Shown piece by piece: positions 8,038-18,600 of a stretch of 64,000 bases of DNA. The stretch comes from Akkermansia muciniphila. GTDB lineage: Bacteria; Verrucomicrobiota; Verrucomicrobiia; Verrucomicrobiales; Akkermansiaceae. The position numbers and the translations under genes were made by a program. Numbering within the stretch: the first letter of the stretch is position 1; the number at the start of each line of letters is the position of its first letter. Below the pieces are notes generated by a model, which did not search any database, was not told the DNA's origin, and worked only from the letters and a program-made list of their open reading frames with translations. The stretch lies in the NCBI GenBank assembly GCA_945888515.1, contig CAMDAD010000005.1:95490-159489 (forward strand). Direction: 5' to 3'.

Positions 8038-11000
8038 ATGTCGCTTCGTAAAAACAAACCTTACATCATCCTAACCTCTGTCCTGGCATTGGCAGCGGGT
8101 GGTTGGTTGCTTAAGTCGCATTCTGACTCCTCGACGGCTTCGTTGAAGGGCGAATCAATGCGTCCGGCTCTTGCTACTACCGAATCTCATGACGACCATG
8201 AGAATTGCGGTGCACACTGCAAACACAACCATCCGAAAACCGAGTTGGTTCGCCAATCGTTTGAAAAAACGGGCGGCGATGCCATCACCAAACGCTTCCC
8301 CGATGCCACGGTAGCCGATTTTTGGAAGGGTCTTAGCTTGCAAAAGCCCATGCTTGCGCGTGAGGCATTGATCGCCAAAAAAGGCGATAAAGTAACACTT
8401 CAATTGGGAGTGGACTCCGCGGCAGAGGCTATGCTCACGGCTCGCACTCACCGCAAAGATGGTGCTCAGGTTTTCAGCATGGAAGTGCCTGAGACCGGAT
8501 TTCATTTGCACTACATCGAGATGACAGATGGTCGACTGATAGGAAGCATCAGCCGCAAGAAACATCCTGTGACGTATCGAATCGCTGGTACCATTCAGGA
8601 ACCGCTGATCACGGCAGTCGCCGCAGTGAATGATTATTGCTCTGAATGGTCCATTGAGCGCGGCGAAATCATCCAAGGGATCCCAGTGCGCGGAGAAGGT
8701 AATACGCAAAATGCACCAGTCACAAACGTCGCTAAATTGGACAGCAACATTGACTCTGCCAATGTGATTTATCTCGATTTTGATGGCGAAGAGGTTACTG
8801 GAACTCGCTGGAATGACGCTGACAATCCCACGATTTCCGCTGAACCGACCACCTATACCGAGCAAGAGATTGCCCTGATCTGGGACGCGGTTGCGGAAGA
8901 TTTCCGTAGTTTTGACGTCAACGTGACTACGGACCGGCAGGTCTTCGATGATGCTGCAATTGGTAGTCGGATGATGGTGATTTTCACCCCTACGAATACG
9001 GCCGCACCAGGCGCAGGCGGCGTAGCCTTTTTGGGCAGCTTCTATGACGGATCTGATGATCCATGCTGGACATTCAACGAAGGGGTAAGTGTCGCTGCGC
9101 TGACCGCTTCTCACGAGGTAGGTCACACACTGGACCTGCTTCATGATGGCAGAGTCACTCCTGCGGAGGAATATTACGGAGGCAACGGCACTTGGGGACC
9201 GATCATGGGTGCTCCTTTTGACGCCCCAGTGACCCACTGGTCGAAGGGCGAATATCCCAGCGCTAACAATACGGAAGACGATATCGAAATCATCTCTGAC
9301 ACCCTGCCCATTTTGCCAGACGCCGTGGGCAACGACTCCTTCTCATCTGATGCCTTGTTGACTGATGAAGAAGGCAATTTCACGGTTGATGGCCGCATTG
9401 AAACCCAGACGGACGTCGATTATTATTCTTTTGACACAAGTGGTGGCGTTGTCACGATCAACGCAACTCCTGGCGGACCAGGTGGGTCTTCCAATGGTCA
9501 GAACTTGAACATCCGCATACGCATCACGGACAGCGGCGGCGGCACCATTTTAGATTCCAATGATACAGGAACCTTGTCGACAGCAGTTTCCACCAATTTA
9601 GTCGGTGGCAGCTATTACCTTGTTGTTGAGGGAGCCGGTGAAGGTAGTTGGGCTACTGCTGGCTATGGTGACTATAGCAGCATCGGAAATTTCAGCATCA
9701 CAGGCAACCTTCCTCCGCCAAGCCCAGGAGATTTCGACGGTGATGGTCTTTCCGACGATGAAGAACTGGCCATTGGTACAGATCCTTACGATCGTGATAC
9801 CGATGGAGACGGGCTGAGCGACCGTCAAGAAGTTTATCCTTTCAGTATCGTTCAGGGCTTGTATGCCTTCGAGGACGCGCTTGCTGACGCTCTGAGCAAA
9901 GGCGGTAGTCTTACCATCATGGATTCCCCGCAGAAGTTTTATCGCATCAAACGGGGACTGCTTACCACCGCTCTTCCGAATCCGATTCCAAATAACTACG
10001 ACCCTCTTGTGGAATTGCCTGAGCGTGTGTGGCTGGCGGGTCATGATTCTTTGACCGATGGTCGGTTCCAGTGGATTACGAATTCAGGCGAGTTGAGCGG
10101 CAATGAGATTGGCGCGGCTGTGTTGGGATATGTGACTCCTGGTAGCACCTCGATCACTAATCTCGTGAATGCTGACGCGTTGACTCAGGGACGACGTATC
10201 TATGGATCAGGACTTGCTACTTCATTGACCATTTCGAGCCTTAACACGGTGAACCGCTCGCTTGAGCTGAGTGCAGCCGTTGGCGGCACTCTTAGTCAAG
10301 GCGTGGCAAATGTGGTTATCCAGAATCCTGGCTTTGGATTCATGACGGCTCCTACAGTGACTTTCACGCCTACTGGTGCTACGGCGACCTCCACGGTGGC
10401 TCTTGGTCGACTTACCTCCGTGACTGTGAGCAATCCAGGCACTTACACTACTCCTCCTGCCGTTTCCTTTGCGGGAACCAGCGGCGGTGGAGCATCGGCA
10501 AGTGCCGTGCTTACTCCACCATCCGTGTTGTCGCGTGTGATCTCGATCACTGTGACAAATGGTGGATCCGGTTACACCACTCCTCCTGATGTGCTAATCG
10601 CAGGTGTTGGCACAGGTGCGACAGCTGTAGCTAGTGTTGACGCAGGTGTGGTGACTGCTGTAACAGTCCTGAATCCAGGTCTTGGTTACATCTCTGCTCC
10701 TACCATTACTTTTGCTCCTACGGGGGGTGGCACGGATGCAACGGCGGTGGCAGCGATTGCCGACCCCGCCATGCGTTTGTATTCGCCCGCAACGCCCAAC
10801 ACCTACGCTCGTTGGTCCGGTGGATTGCTTCCAGGAAACCGTTTGAATGTGCCAGAGGCGATCTCTCTGAATTCAGGTGCGGAATTCCTATGGAGCGCGA
10901 CACAAGCGACGACGGCCATGAGCTACCTCATGGAGCGTCCTGTTACCAATCCTAAATCGAAAGACACCGATGCTGATGGTATCGATGACCTTATCGAGTT

Positions 11001-14000
11001 GAATGAATATGGAACGAATCCAACGTTAGCTGACACTGATAACGACGGCCTGACCGATACGCAGGAGATTTTTGTTCACAAAACGAATCCGAAGCTTGTT
11101 GACACAGATGGTGACGGCCTGACAGACGGCAAAGAGGTGAATGGCACTGCCGGCTTTGTATCCAATCCGCTCATCATTGACTCTGATGGCGACCTTGTCA
11201 GTGACTTCAATGAAGTGAACGCGAATCCTCCTACTGATCCGCTTGATGGCAGTAGTTTCCCGACGGGTGCAAACACCATTGCTGGCAGTGGATTGCAAAA
11301 TACCGTAACTTTCCTTGGCGAGCAGATTGTGTCTGTGGATCAAAGCTACGCCCCGTTCGGTAACCGACCAGATACTGATAAGACAGGCGACGATGGATCT
11401 GTGGCGATTCGTGATCGTAATGGTGCCATCATTTGGGTAGATTCCACTGGCGTCTCCACTGTAATTCCTAACAGTAGCCTCGCGAGAACACTTTATGTTT
11501 CGAACACTGAGTGTGTGATGTATAATAACCGTTATGACGGCACTTATGACACCCGTGACTCCACATCGACTGTGCTGATTCACCGTCGTGCTGCCGACGG
11601 AACTTTGGCCACATCACCCCCGATCACGATCAATGGCACGGTTGTTGACACAGCGCCGATCACGCCTACTACCTTTGGATATACTCTGGTAGCAGGTCGC
11701 GCGTTTGACGATAACTTTGCAGAGTCAACGCAGCGCTTCCAGAGTGGTGTAACCGCCGATGGTTTGCCTATCTTCGATATCGAAAACATCAACTACTGGG
11801 ATGTTTGCAATTACACCATGTATCGCATTACTTGGGATGCACAGCTGCAGGTGCTGGGAGGAACGCAGGTCGATATTGCTCCTGGTTCGCCAAATTTGGG
11901 CTCCACTCGCGTGATTGCCAGCGGTTCTGATGGTTCGTTCATTTTCAATCGCTTAGTCGCACAAAATTTCTTCCGAGATCTTCCCAATGGCGGCTTCTTT
12001 AATGCGGAACCTGCGTCGTATTGGGCGTCGTTTAACTTGAACAGCGAGAGCATCCGTCGTGTGAGCTTGCGTTTCCAACCAGAAGTCGAGAATGTAGGCT
12101 ACGTCTCGAACGTGCGTGCTGTCCTCGAGTTCCCGATCGTCACGCTTGCTCCTCAAACCGACGCGAATCTTAATCCGATTTACCTCGAGACGGGGAACTT
12201 CGAACTTCAAGATTTCAGACAACGTCCTAACGGTGTAACTAATATCGTCAACACGTTCAATCTCGATCCAGGTGACAAGCTCCTGCCCGTTACCACTTAC
12301 ACCCGCGCTGGAATGATTCCCTATATCTATACGATTGGGACAACGCGAAGCACGGTAAAATTGTATCGAGTCGATGCTGACCTCGTTCGCTTGGGTCCTG
12401 TGGTAAATCTTCCTGATCAAGTTCTCGATGACGCTGCCGCGATTCGCAACGCATGGGATGCTTCATTGTTGATCAAATCAGAGGGTAGTTCTGGTCTTCT
12501 GTGGTTGCCAAGTATCATCAATCCGACCACAAGACGTATCGATGGTCTGGGCAATGCACGCAGCTTAACTAATTCCGTGCAAGGTCAGCCAATGTTTGTC
12601 GATACACTTCAAGCAGTCGCTTGGATGAACTCCGAGGCTCCAGTCGATCTGACTCTCGGCGCTCAAGTTCCTCTTGCCGTCATCAATCACTTCCAGAAGG
12701 GTACGGGTAATTTTGTGATTGTCACACCTCTGACTCCACCGATTGATGGACGCTACGTGGCGCTGCCTTCTCCCTTGTCGCCCGATCCTGACACTGAAGG
12801 ATGGTTTGCGACGACGTTTGAGAGAACAGGGGATCGTAGTTCACGCATTCGCCAGTATCGTATTGGACGGGGCACTGCCGCCGATCGCGATTTGGATGGA
12901 ATTCCTGATGCGATTGAAATCATCTATGGAACCGACCCCGCTAACCCAGACACTGACAATGACGGATTGAGTGACGGCGACGAATTCACTCCGTATTACC
13001 CAGTCGATGGAGAGTTTACTTGGCAAGAAGCTGTCGCAGATGCGATTGCGCGCGGTGGAAGACTTGCTGTGTTCCGCAATCGCGATCAATACCTCTCAGC
13101 GGTATTCCGTTTCAGAAATGTGAACCTCGCGACGCGATGGATCGGAGCCACCGACAGCGTGAATGAAAGTTCATGGTTCTGGGTCGATGGAACCGCTTTC
13201 ACCGCGAATCAGTGGTTGCTCCCTGGCTCGTTGGACTGGTCTGCCTTTTACAATTTGCCCGGTGGTCTCAGCCGACCATGGGCGCCAGGCATGCCGAACA
13301 ACTTGGGCAACGCTGATGGGTTGATTATTCGAAGTGATTTGCTTTTCCAAGATAAGCCTGTTCTCGAAACCCGCGGTTACCTTATCGAATATCCAAGAAC
13401 CAACCCGCTGAATTCTGACACGGATGGTGACGGCACTCTCGATGGTGTTGAATTGAACAATGGAACCAACCCGGCGGCTGCGAATCCTTTCGCTGGCGTT
13501 CCTACCGCACCTGTGTTGCCTCCAGTTGGTCCATTCGTGAACTTTGCGGCGACTGGTCTCTCCGGAATGTATGACGGCCTTGTGTTTGATCCAGCCTCGG
13601 GTCACACGCACCGTATTTCTCTCAGTCTTAACAATCGTGGTGCCTTCTCTTCCACGATCCTCGGACTGGGTAGCAATGCGCGCAGCAGCTTCCGCGGACA
13701 ATTCAATCCTGTAGGTTACTATCTGGGTGCCATTCCCGGCACGCTCGGAGGCATGATCTCGGTGGAACTCTGGCTCACGGAGGATGCTCCAGGTCAATGG
13801 ATCGTCCGCGGTCGTTCCTTGACCAATACTGGCGTAAACTTGGGTATCGAATTGCGACGCACCAAATACAGCCGGAGCAATCCTTATCCTACTCCTGGTC
13901 GTATTACCATGACGATTCCAGTGACCGATAAGCAGAATCCTGGTCCGCTAGGGGACGCTGTTGCGATCGGTAGCGTCAGCTCCGCCGGTGTGGTCTCTTT

Positions 14001-14913
14001 GTCGGTGTATCTTCCAGACGGTGGCCGTGCCTCCTACTCCGGATCAGTCCTATATGGCGATCTGGTGGCAGTGCGTGCGCTTTCGACAACCAGAGGCACG
14101 GGATCTGTCATTCTCGGAACTCTGGACATGGACGACACAACAGTGGATCGTGAAATTGGAGGCTCCTTGCGCTACTACGCACCGAGTGCGGTTCTGGGTT
14201 CTCAGTATCAGGCTGGTTTCTCTCAAAACCGCACGGTATCGGGCGCTCGCTACCTCGCACCTCCTCGTGGTTTCGTGGCATTGTCAGGCTTCGAGTCTGG
14301 CCAATTCAACTCCTTGTTCAATCTGGATGGCGGTGATTTTACTGGCGTCAGCAAGATCGGCACATGGAGCGTGACCAACAGCATCGTGATTCCTGCTTCT
14401 CCGGGCGATACAGCCAGTGCGACCTTCAATGCCGCGACGGGCCTGCTGACTTATACCCAAACGTTGAGTGATGCGACACGTGGATTGGTGAATGCGAAGG
14501 CCACAGGATTTGCGATTCACCAACAATTGGCTTCGGTCATTCGTGGTAGTGCCGTAGTTCGTGGTCACTATATCAGTCCCTTCAGTAACGGTAGCTTCTT
14601 TGTGACGCCCAATGACGGAGAAGTTCCTGCTCTGACGATGATATCGCCCGTTCGCCAAAATGCGCTCCGTGCCGCCACTGTCTATGACGTGCAAGTTCGC
14701 ACGGCAGGTGCTTGGCAGGTGCAGATTCCTGCGGCAGCTACGTGGGTGACTGCCATCGTTGTCGCTGCCGATGCTGCCACCCCGCTGGCTGGAAATGGCA
14801 ACGGGACAGTGCGGATTACCCTAGCGGAAAATGCTAGCCCTTTCACTCGCGAGGTCACTGTGACCATTGCTGGTGTCCCGCACAGGATCAAACAGGACTA
14901 CCGAGCCCAATAA
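8038..14913 (+). CDS. Giant secreted metzincin protease with PPC, TSP3, C-type-lectin and BACON-like domains
   Basis: A 2291-residue protein with an N-terminal hydrophobic segment (about 9-25). A propeptide-like region is followed by a zinc protease core with HEVGH at 359-363, third ligand His369 and a Met-turn IMG at Met390, a metzincin arrangement in which the usual Gly after HExxHxx is Asp366. Next come a PPC-like beta domain (about 440-560), calcium-binding thrombospondin-3 repeats (565-600), a C-type-lectin-like module (about 601-970) interrupted by four GSGYTTPP-type repeats (about 761-911), more TSP3 repeats (976-1071), a long beta-rich region (1085-1614), TSP3 (1618-1651), an uninterrupted lectin-like module (1656-1788), TSP3 (1791-1815) and a BACON-like C-terminal domain (2218-2291). 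It lies 102 bases behind the secretin and may be exported through it. Substrate unknown; glycoprotein degradation is a guess. Confidence 0.8.
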   Translation: MSLRKNKPYIILTSVLALAAGGWLLKSHSDSSTASLKGESMRPALATTESHDDHENCGAHCKHNHPKTELVRQSFEKTGGDAITKRFPDATVADFWKGLSLQKPMLAREALIAKKGDKVTLQLGVDSAAEAMLTARTHRKDGAQVFSMEVPETGFHLHYIEMTDGRLIGSISRKKHPVTYRIAGTIQEPLITAVAAVNDYCSEWSIERGEIIQGIPVRGEGNTQNAPVTNVAKLDSNIDSANVIYLDFDGEEVTGTRWNDADNPTISAEPTTYTEQEIALIWDAVAEDFRSFDVNVTTDRQVFDDAAIGSRMMVIFTPTNTAAPGAGGVAFLGSFYDGSDDPCWTFNEGVSVAALTASHEVGHTLDLLHDGRVTPAEEYYGGNGTWGPIMGAPFDAPVTHWSKGEYPSANNTEDDIEIISDTLPILPDAVGNDSFSSDALLTDEEGNFTVDGRIETQTDVDYYSFDTSGGVVTINATPGGPGGSSNGQNLNIRIRITDSGGGTILDSNDTGTLSTAVSTNLVGGSYYLVVEGAGEGSWATAGYGDYSSIGNFSITGNLPPPSPGDFDGDGLSDDEELAIGTDPYDRDTDGDGLSDRQEVYPFSIVQGLYAFEDALADALSKGGSLTIMDSPQKFYRIKRGLLTTALPNPIPNNYDPLVELPERVWLAGHDSLTDGRFQWITNSGELSGNEIGAAVLGYVTPGSTSITNLVNADALTQGRRIYGSGLATSLTISSLNTVNRSLELSAAVGGTLSQGVANVVIQNPGFGFMTAPTVTFTPTGATATSTVALGRLTSVTVSNPGTYTTPPAVSFAGTSGGGASASAVLTPPSVLSRVISITVTNGGSGYTTPPDVLIAGVGTGATAVASVDAGVVTAVTVLNPGLGYISAPTITFAPTGGGTDATAVAAIADPAMRLYSPATPNTYARWSGGLLPGNRLNVPEAISLNSGAEFLWSATQATTAMSYLMERPVTNPKSKDTDADGIDDLIELNEYGTNPTLADTDNDGLTDTQEIFVHKTNPKLVDTDGDGLTDGKEVNGTAGFVSNPLIIDSDGDLVSDFNEVNANPPTDPLDGSSFPTGANTIAGSGLQNTVTFLGEQIVSVDQSYAPFGNRPDTDKTGDDGSVAIRDRNGAIIWVDSTGVSTVIPNSSLARTLYVSNTECVMYNNRYDGTYDTRDSTSTVLIHRRAADGTLATSPPITINGTVVDTAPITPTTFGYTLVAGRAFDDNFAESTQRFQSGVTADGLPIFDIENINYWDVCNYTMYRITWDAQLQVLGGTQVDIAPGSPNLGSTRVIASGSDGSFIFNRLVAQNFFRDLPNGGFFNAEPASYWASFNLNSESIRRVSLRFQPEVENVGYVSNVRAVLEFPIVTLAPQTDANLNPIYLETGNFELQDFRQRPNGVTNIVNTFNLDPGDKLLPVTTYTRAGMIPYIYTIGTTRSTVKLYRVDADLVRLGPVVNLPDQVLDDAAAIRNAWDASLLIKSEGSSGLLWLPSIINPTTRRIDGLGNARSLTNSVQGQPMFVDTLQAVAWMNSEAPVDLTLGAQVPLAVINHFQKGTGNFVIVTPLTPPIDGRYVALPSPLSPDPDTEGWFATTFERTGDRSSRIRQYRIGRGTAADRDLDGIPDAIEIIYGTDPANPDTDNDGLSDGDEFTPYYPVDGEFTWQEAVADAIARGGRLAVFRNRDQYLSAVFRFRNVNLATRWIGATDSVNESSWFWVDGTAFTANQWLLPGSLDWSAFYNLPGGLSRPWAPGMPNNLGNADGLIIRSDLLFQDKPVLETRGYLIEYPRTNPLNSDTDGDGTLDGVELNNGTNPAAANPFAGVPTAPVLPPVGPFVNFAATGLSGMYDGLVFDPASGHTHRISLSLNNRGAFSSTILGLGSNARSSFRGQFNPVGYYLGAIPGTLGGMISVELWLTEDAPGQWIVRGRSLTNTGVNLGIELRRTKYSRSNPYPTPGRITMTIPVTDKQNPGPLGDAVAIGSVSSAGVVSLSVYLPDGGRASYSGSVLYGDLVAVRALSTTRGTGSVILGTLDMDDTTVDREIGGSLRYYAPSAVLGSQYQAGFSQNRTVSGARYLAPPRGFVALSGFESGQFNSLFNLDGGDFTGVSKIGTWSVTNSIVIPASPGDTASATFNAATGLLTYTQTLSDATRGLVNAKATGFAIHQQLASVIRGSAVVRGHYISPFSNGSFFVTPNDGEVPALTMISPVRQNALRAATVYDVQVRTAGAWQVQIPAAATWVTAIVVAADAATPLAGNGNGTVRITLAENASPFTREVTVTIAGVPHRIKQDYRAQ

Positions 14914-14931
14914 AATCAGAACAATTATTGC

Positions 14932-14962
14932 AAAACCCTACCGGAAACGGTAGGGTTTTTTC
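14932..14962 (+). terminator. Rho-independent terminator after the metzincin gene
   Basis: A perfect 12-base-pair stem AAAACCCTACCG / CGGTAGGGTTTT closes a GAAA tetraloop and is followed by TTTC. It begins 18 bases after the stop codon of the metzincin gene and ends just before the next start codon, so 14973 must have its own promoter or depend on readthrough. Confidence 0.85.
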
Positions 14963-14972
14963 GTAAAAGAAC

Positions 14973-15665
14973 ATGAAAAAGTATTTTCCACTTCTCGGGA
15001 TAGCTCTCGTCCTCTGTGTCATTTGGTTGGTGTGGCCTGACAAGCGCGTTAAGGATGAGTCGGTGGTTGCGCAGGATGCGAAGCAAATGAGCAGCGCGAC
15101 CCGATCGGAGCTTGGTTCTGAACCCAGATTGCCTCGAAAGCGTTCAGAAGGAGTTCCTTCAAATGATGGAATCCCTCCGCAGGAAAAAGAGGCCTTCGAC
15201 AGTCCGGAAGTTGACATGATTTTGACGGATACCTCGATCACCGATGACGAAGCGGCGCGGCGCTTACGCCGACTGGTGGAAGATTCTTCCATTCGCATGT
15301 CGTCTCGTGGCGAGGCACTTGTGCATGGTCTGAATTTGTCCATCGATCGATTTGCAGATATCGCGGAGCAGTCGTCCGACCTCCCTTACGAGCTAGCGGA
15401 AATTTTTCTTGCGGAAATGATGAATCGGAACGATGTCCCCGTGATCCAGTTGCGCTCTTACCTAGCGTTGATGAACCATCCAGAAAAAGAAATTGCCAAT
15501 CAATCGCTCGAGCAATTGCGGTTCAGTGTCGGTGACGACACGCACGAAGAAAATGAGCTCCGCATCATTGAATTGGCGATGCAGAAGATCAATCAGTTGA
15601 ATGCGGAAGACGAGGAATCCAAGCGGGCGGCGCAATCGACAAGCCGTGATCCCCAAGCGGAGTGA
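14973..15665 (+). CDS. Membrane-anchored hypothetical protein
   Basis: A 230-residue protein: two lysines, then a hydrophobic segment (YFPLLGIALVLCVIWLVW, about 4-21) and a hydrophilic, acidic, mainly helical remainder rich in Glu, Ser and Arg. It should be anchored in the inner membrane facing the periplasm. I recognise no family or catalytic motif. Helical regularity in residues 85-215 (DEAARRLRRLVEDSSIRMSS; LRSYLALMNHPEKEIANQSL) suggests HEAT-like helices. The gene sits downstream of the metzincin behind a terminator and converges on the GH16 gene with only 15 bases between them. A link to the protease, for instance as an immunity or accessory factor, is only suggested by position. Confidence 0.6.
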   Translation: MKKYFPLLGIALVLCVIWLVWPDKRVKDESVVAQDAKQMSSATRSELGSEPRLPRKRSEGVPSNDGIPPQEKEAFDSPEVDMILTDTSITDDEAARRLRRLVEDSSIRMSSRGEALVHGLNLSIDRFADIAEQSSDLPYELAEIFLAEMMNRNDVPVIQLRSYLALMNHPEKEIANQSLEQLRFSVGDDTHEENELRIIELAMQKINQLNAEDEESKRAAQSTSRDPQAE

Positions 15666-15680
15666 TTCGCGGATGGTTTT

Positions 15681-18600
15681 CTAGGGCACTCTAAGGCGGA
15701 GGAAAAGTTTCGGTCTGGCGGTGGGTAGGGTCACTCTCACGTTTTCTTGTTCTCCTTGATCCGTGACATGGATGGATTCCGCGGATACGGGCGTCCAAGT
15801 CGGTGAGCTGGGGTCTTCTGATTGTTCGATCACCGCGTTTGTCTCCGATTGAGCGTTTTTGTTCCTTGTGAAAGTGAAGACGAAGTGGGGGCCCGATTTT
15901 TCGATTACGGGTAAAATCGCAGCATTCGAGGATTCGGGATCTCCTCCAAGAAGAAATTCCAAGGCATTTACAATGCCATCTTGATCGGGATCCGCATGGA
16001 GAGAAGCATGATTTTCTGCCAATCCCAGACGTTCAGCCCAGAGGGCAAAGTGGCTGGCGGAACGAACGAGTTGCAATTGATGGCTTTGATAGTCCAGTTC
16101 GTATCCCGATGGGATTCCTGTGACCGAAGTGGGTCGTCCCACGAGGCTACCATACGTGGCAAGCACGTAGGATGACAAGAGGGGACCAGTATTTGACGTC
16201 TTCAGATCAAGAGTGGAGCCTGTGAGCGTCAGCGTTCCTTCCACATCCAATCGGTCGGCCGACTGTTCCTCCACTTCCATCTCCCAACGGCCGGTGATGG
16301 TGATATCACCTGTGGCGGTGAGAGTGCCAATCGAATTTCCCGGAGACAATTGCCCTGCGATCGTCGCACTGGCGAGAGTGCCGTTTCCGCCCAAAATGCT
16401 TCCTGCAGCCGATTGAACGGTGGCTAGGGAAATCACCCCACGGACGAGCAGTTTTCCCGCGTTCAGCATGACGGGATTTTGCACGGTGCATTGACCAGCC
16501 AGGATTAAGGTTCCCGCTCCATCCTTCGACACGCTGAGGCGCGTGGGTGTCGCTGTGGATGAGTCGCTCACATTTCCGATCAACGAAATGATTCCGTCGC
16601 CACGGAAACGTAGATCGCGCGCAGTCGCCGCATTCAAGTTTGTCGTGACTTTTCCTCCGATCGTCAACGACGAGCCTGCCGTGCATTCGACATGATAACT
16701 CCCACCTGTTTCGACGATGACGAGATCGCCCGTGATGCCATTGTCTCCCGACACGTTGCGCAAAAATACCTGTCCTGCCGTGGTATTCCGGCCCACGGTA
16801 TCGATGCTCAAGGGGAAGGTAAAACCGCCGGAAAGTTCGAGCGTGGAAACTCCGCCCTGGGATTGGTTGAGGCGGATCTTTGTATGATGGCCCAGCGCTT
16901 GGGGATGCGCCAGCCGAATGCAGCCGAGATTGGCTGTTCCGGGAGTTCCGAAGGCATAGGTCGCTCCTGCAGCTCCGAAGGAATTGGCAGCTGCCAGAAT
17001 CAATGTTCCTGTTCCGGCCTTGACCACAGTACCAGCGCCGGAAATGGATCCAGTGTGCGTGAACACATCGCTGCGATGGAATGACAAGCTGGCTCCAGAG
17101 TGAACGACGACATCGCCGAGAAGAGTCCCGGCATTGTTGCCATTGCCGATTTGAACGGTGCCGCCCGATATTGTCAGCGAATCTGCTCGTATGTCATTGC
17201 CGCCTAGGATCAGGCTACCGCTTCCGGATTTCATCAGGGCTGCTAGATCCGTTGGGCCGTTGATCGTGGAACTGGCCGAACCAGTGACCATATGTAATGT
17301 GTGAGCTCCGGTGATGGAGCCGTTGACTACCCAAGAGCCGCTGTTTTGAGCGCCGATCGTTGCGTTGGCATCCAGAGTCATGTCTCCCGAGAGGGTAATC
17401 GTGCGCGCAGTGGCGCAGTCGAGATGGAGAACACCCAGATTGCTGTCACCGATGCCTGCTCCGCGGAGGTGAAAATCATTCGGATACGTCGTGCTATTGG
17501 CGATGTTGTGCCAGCGCAGCTGCGAGCCTGCCGCGACCTCAACGGTGGCGGCCGCGCCTCCTAGTTCATTTCCACTCACAGCTCCGGTATCGTGCCGATG
17601 CGGGCGTATCAGAGTGTTTCCATTGACGACTAGTGATCCGGAAAAATCAGAATTCGCACCCCTGAGAAAGAGTTGGCTTCCGCTGACACCTCCGGTGATA
17701 CGAAGTGTGGAGCTGCCAGAGATCGGAGCATAGAGGTAGGTGGTGGTGGCATTGAGTGCGATCTCGGCTTCTGGCTCAAGTGCCAAGGGTCCCGTTCCTT
17801 CAAGTGAGTAACCCGATGTTTGAAACAACAAACCACGGATGCCGCTCACTTCACTGGCGATCGTGACCGTTCCCGCCGTGCCGCTGAAGATGGCTTTTTT
17901 GCCCGATAACCATGGAGTGGTGCCGCTGCCAACTCGCCAGAAGGCGCCTGTCTGATTCCAAGTTCCCGCTCCTCCCGTGAGACTGCCGGGTTGCCATGTG
18001 AGTTCCGTATCCGCTACCAGTGGATTTGTTACGTTTTGCACTTCTTTTCCATCATTGATGCCGTCCTCATCCGTGTCCGCCTTGTCCGGATCCGTCCCCG
18101 TGTTGGTTGATGAGACATAGACGCCAGTGTGGGTTTCTTCCTCGTCCGTCAGGCCGTCACCATCGCGGTCTGCTGTGAAAGAAACATTGCTAAAGACCGC
18201 CTCGCCGCTGTCGTTCGTCTCGTGAGATGTGACTCCCAATCCCGCCAGAGAGGTCGCGGGAAGATCAATCGACTGCGCCGATCCGATTTGGTTCCAGTTG
18301 ATGCCGTCGGAGGAAAAAGACGCAGTCACTAGGTTCCCGATGCGGGCCAATCGCAGCAGGGGAGGCCAAGGTGTGGTTCCTGTGGGCCATACGTAACTCG
18401 CGACTCCCGCTTTGCTTTTTCTCCAGATGAACTCGCACTGACCTTCCGGCATCCAGTGAACCATGGCAAAAGGGGCATCGGCCGCGGTTGATGCCCTTAG
18501 CATCAAGCCCGCTTTTGCCCGAGCATGTGAGGCTTCGAAGCTATTGAGTTTCACCGTTATCCTGCCATCATCAACCATCGGCTGATGAATGAATTGCACG

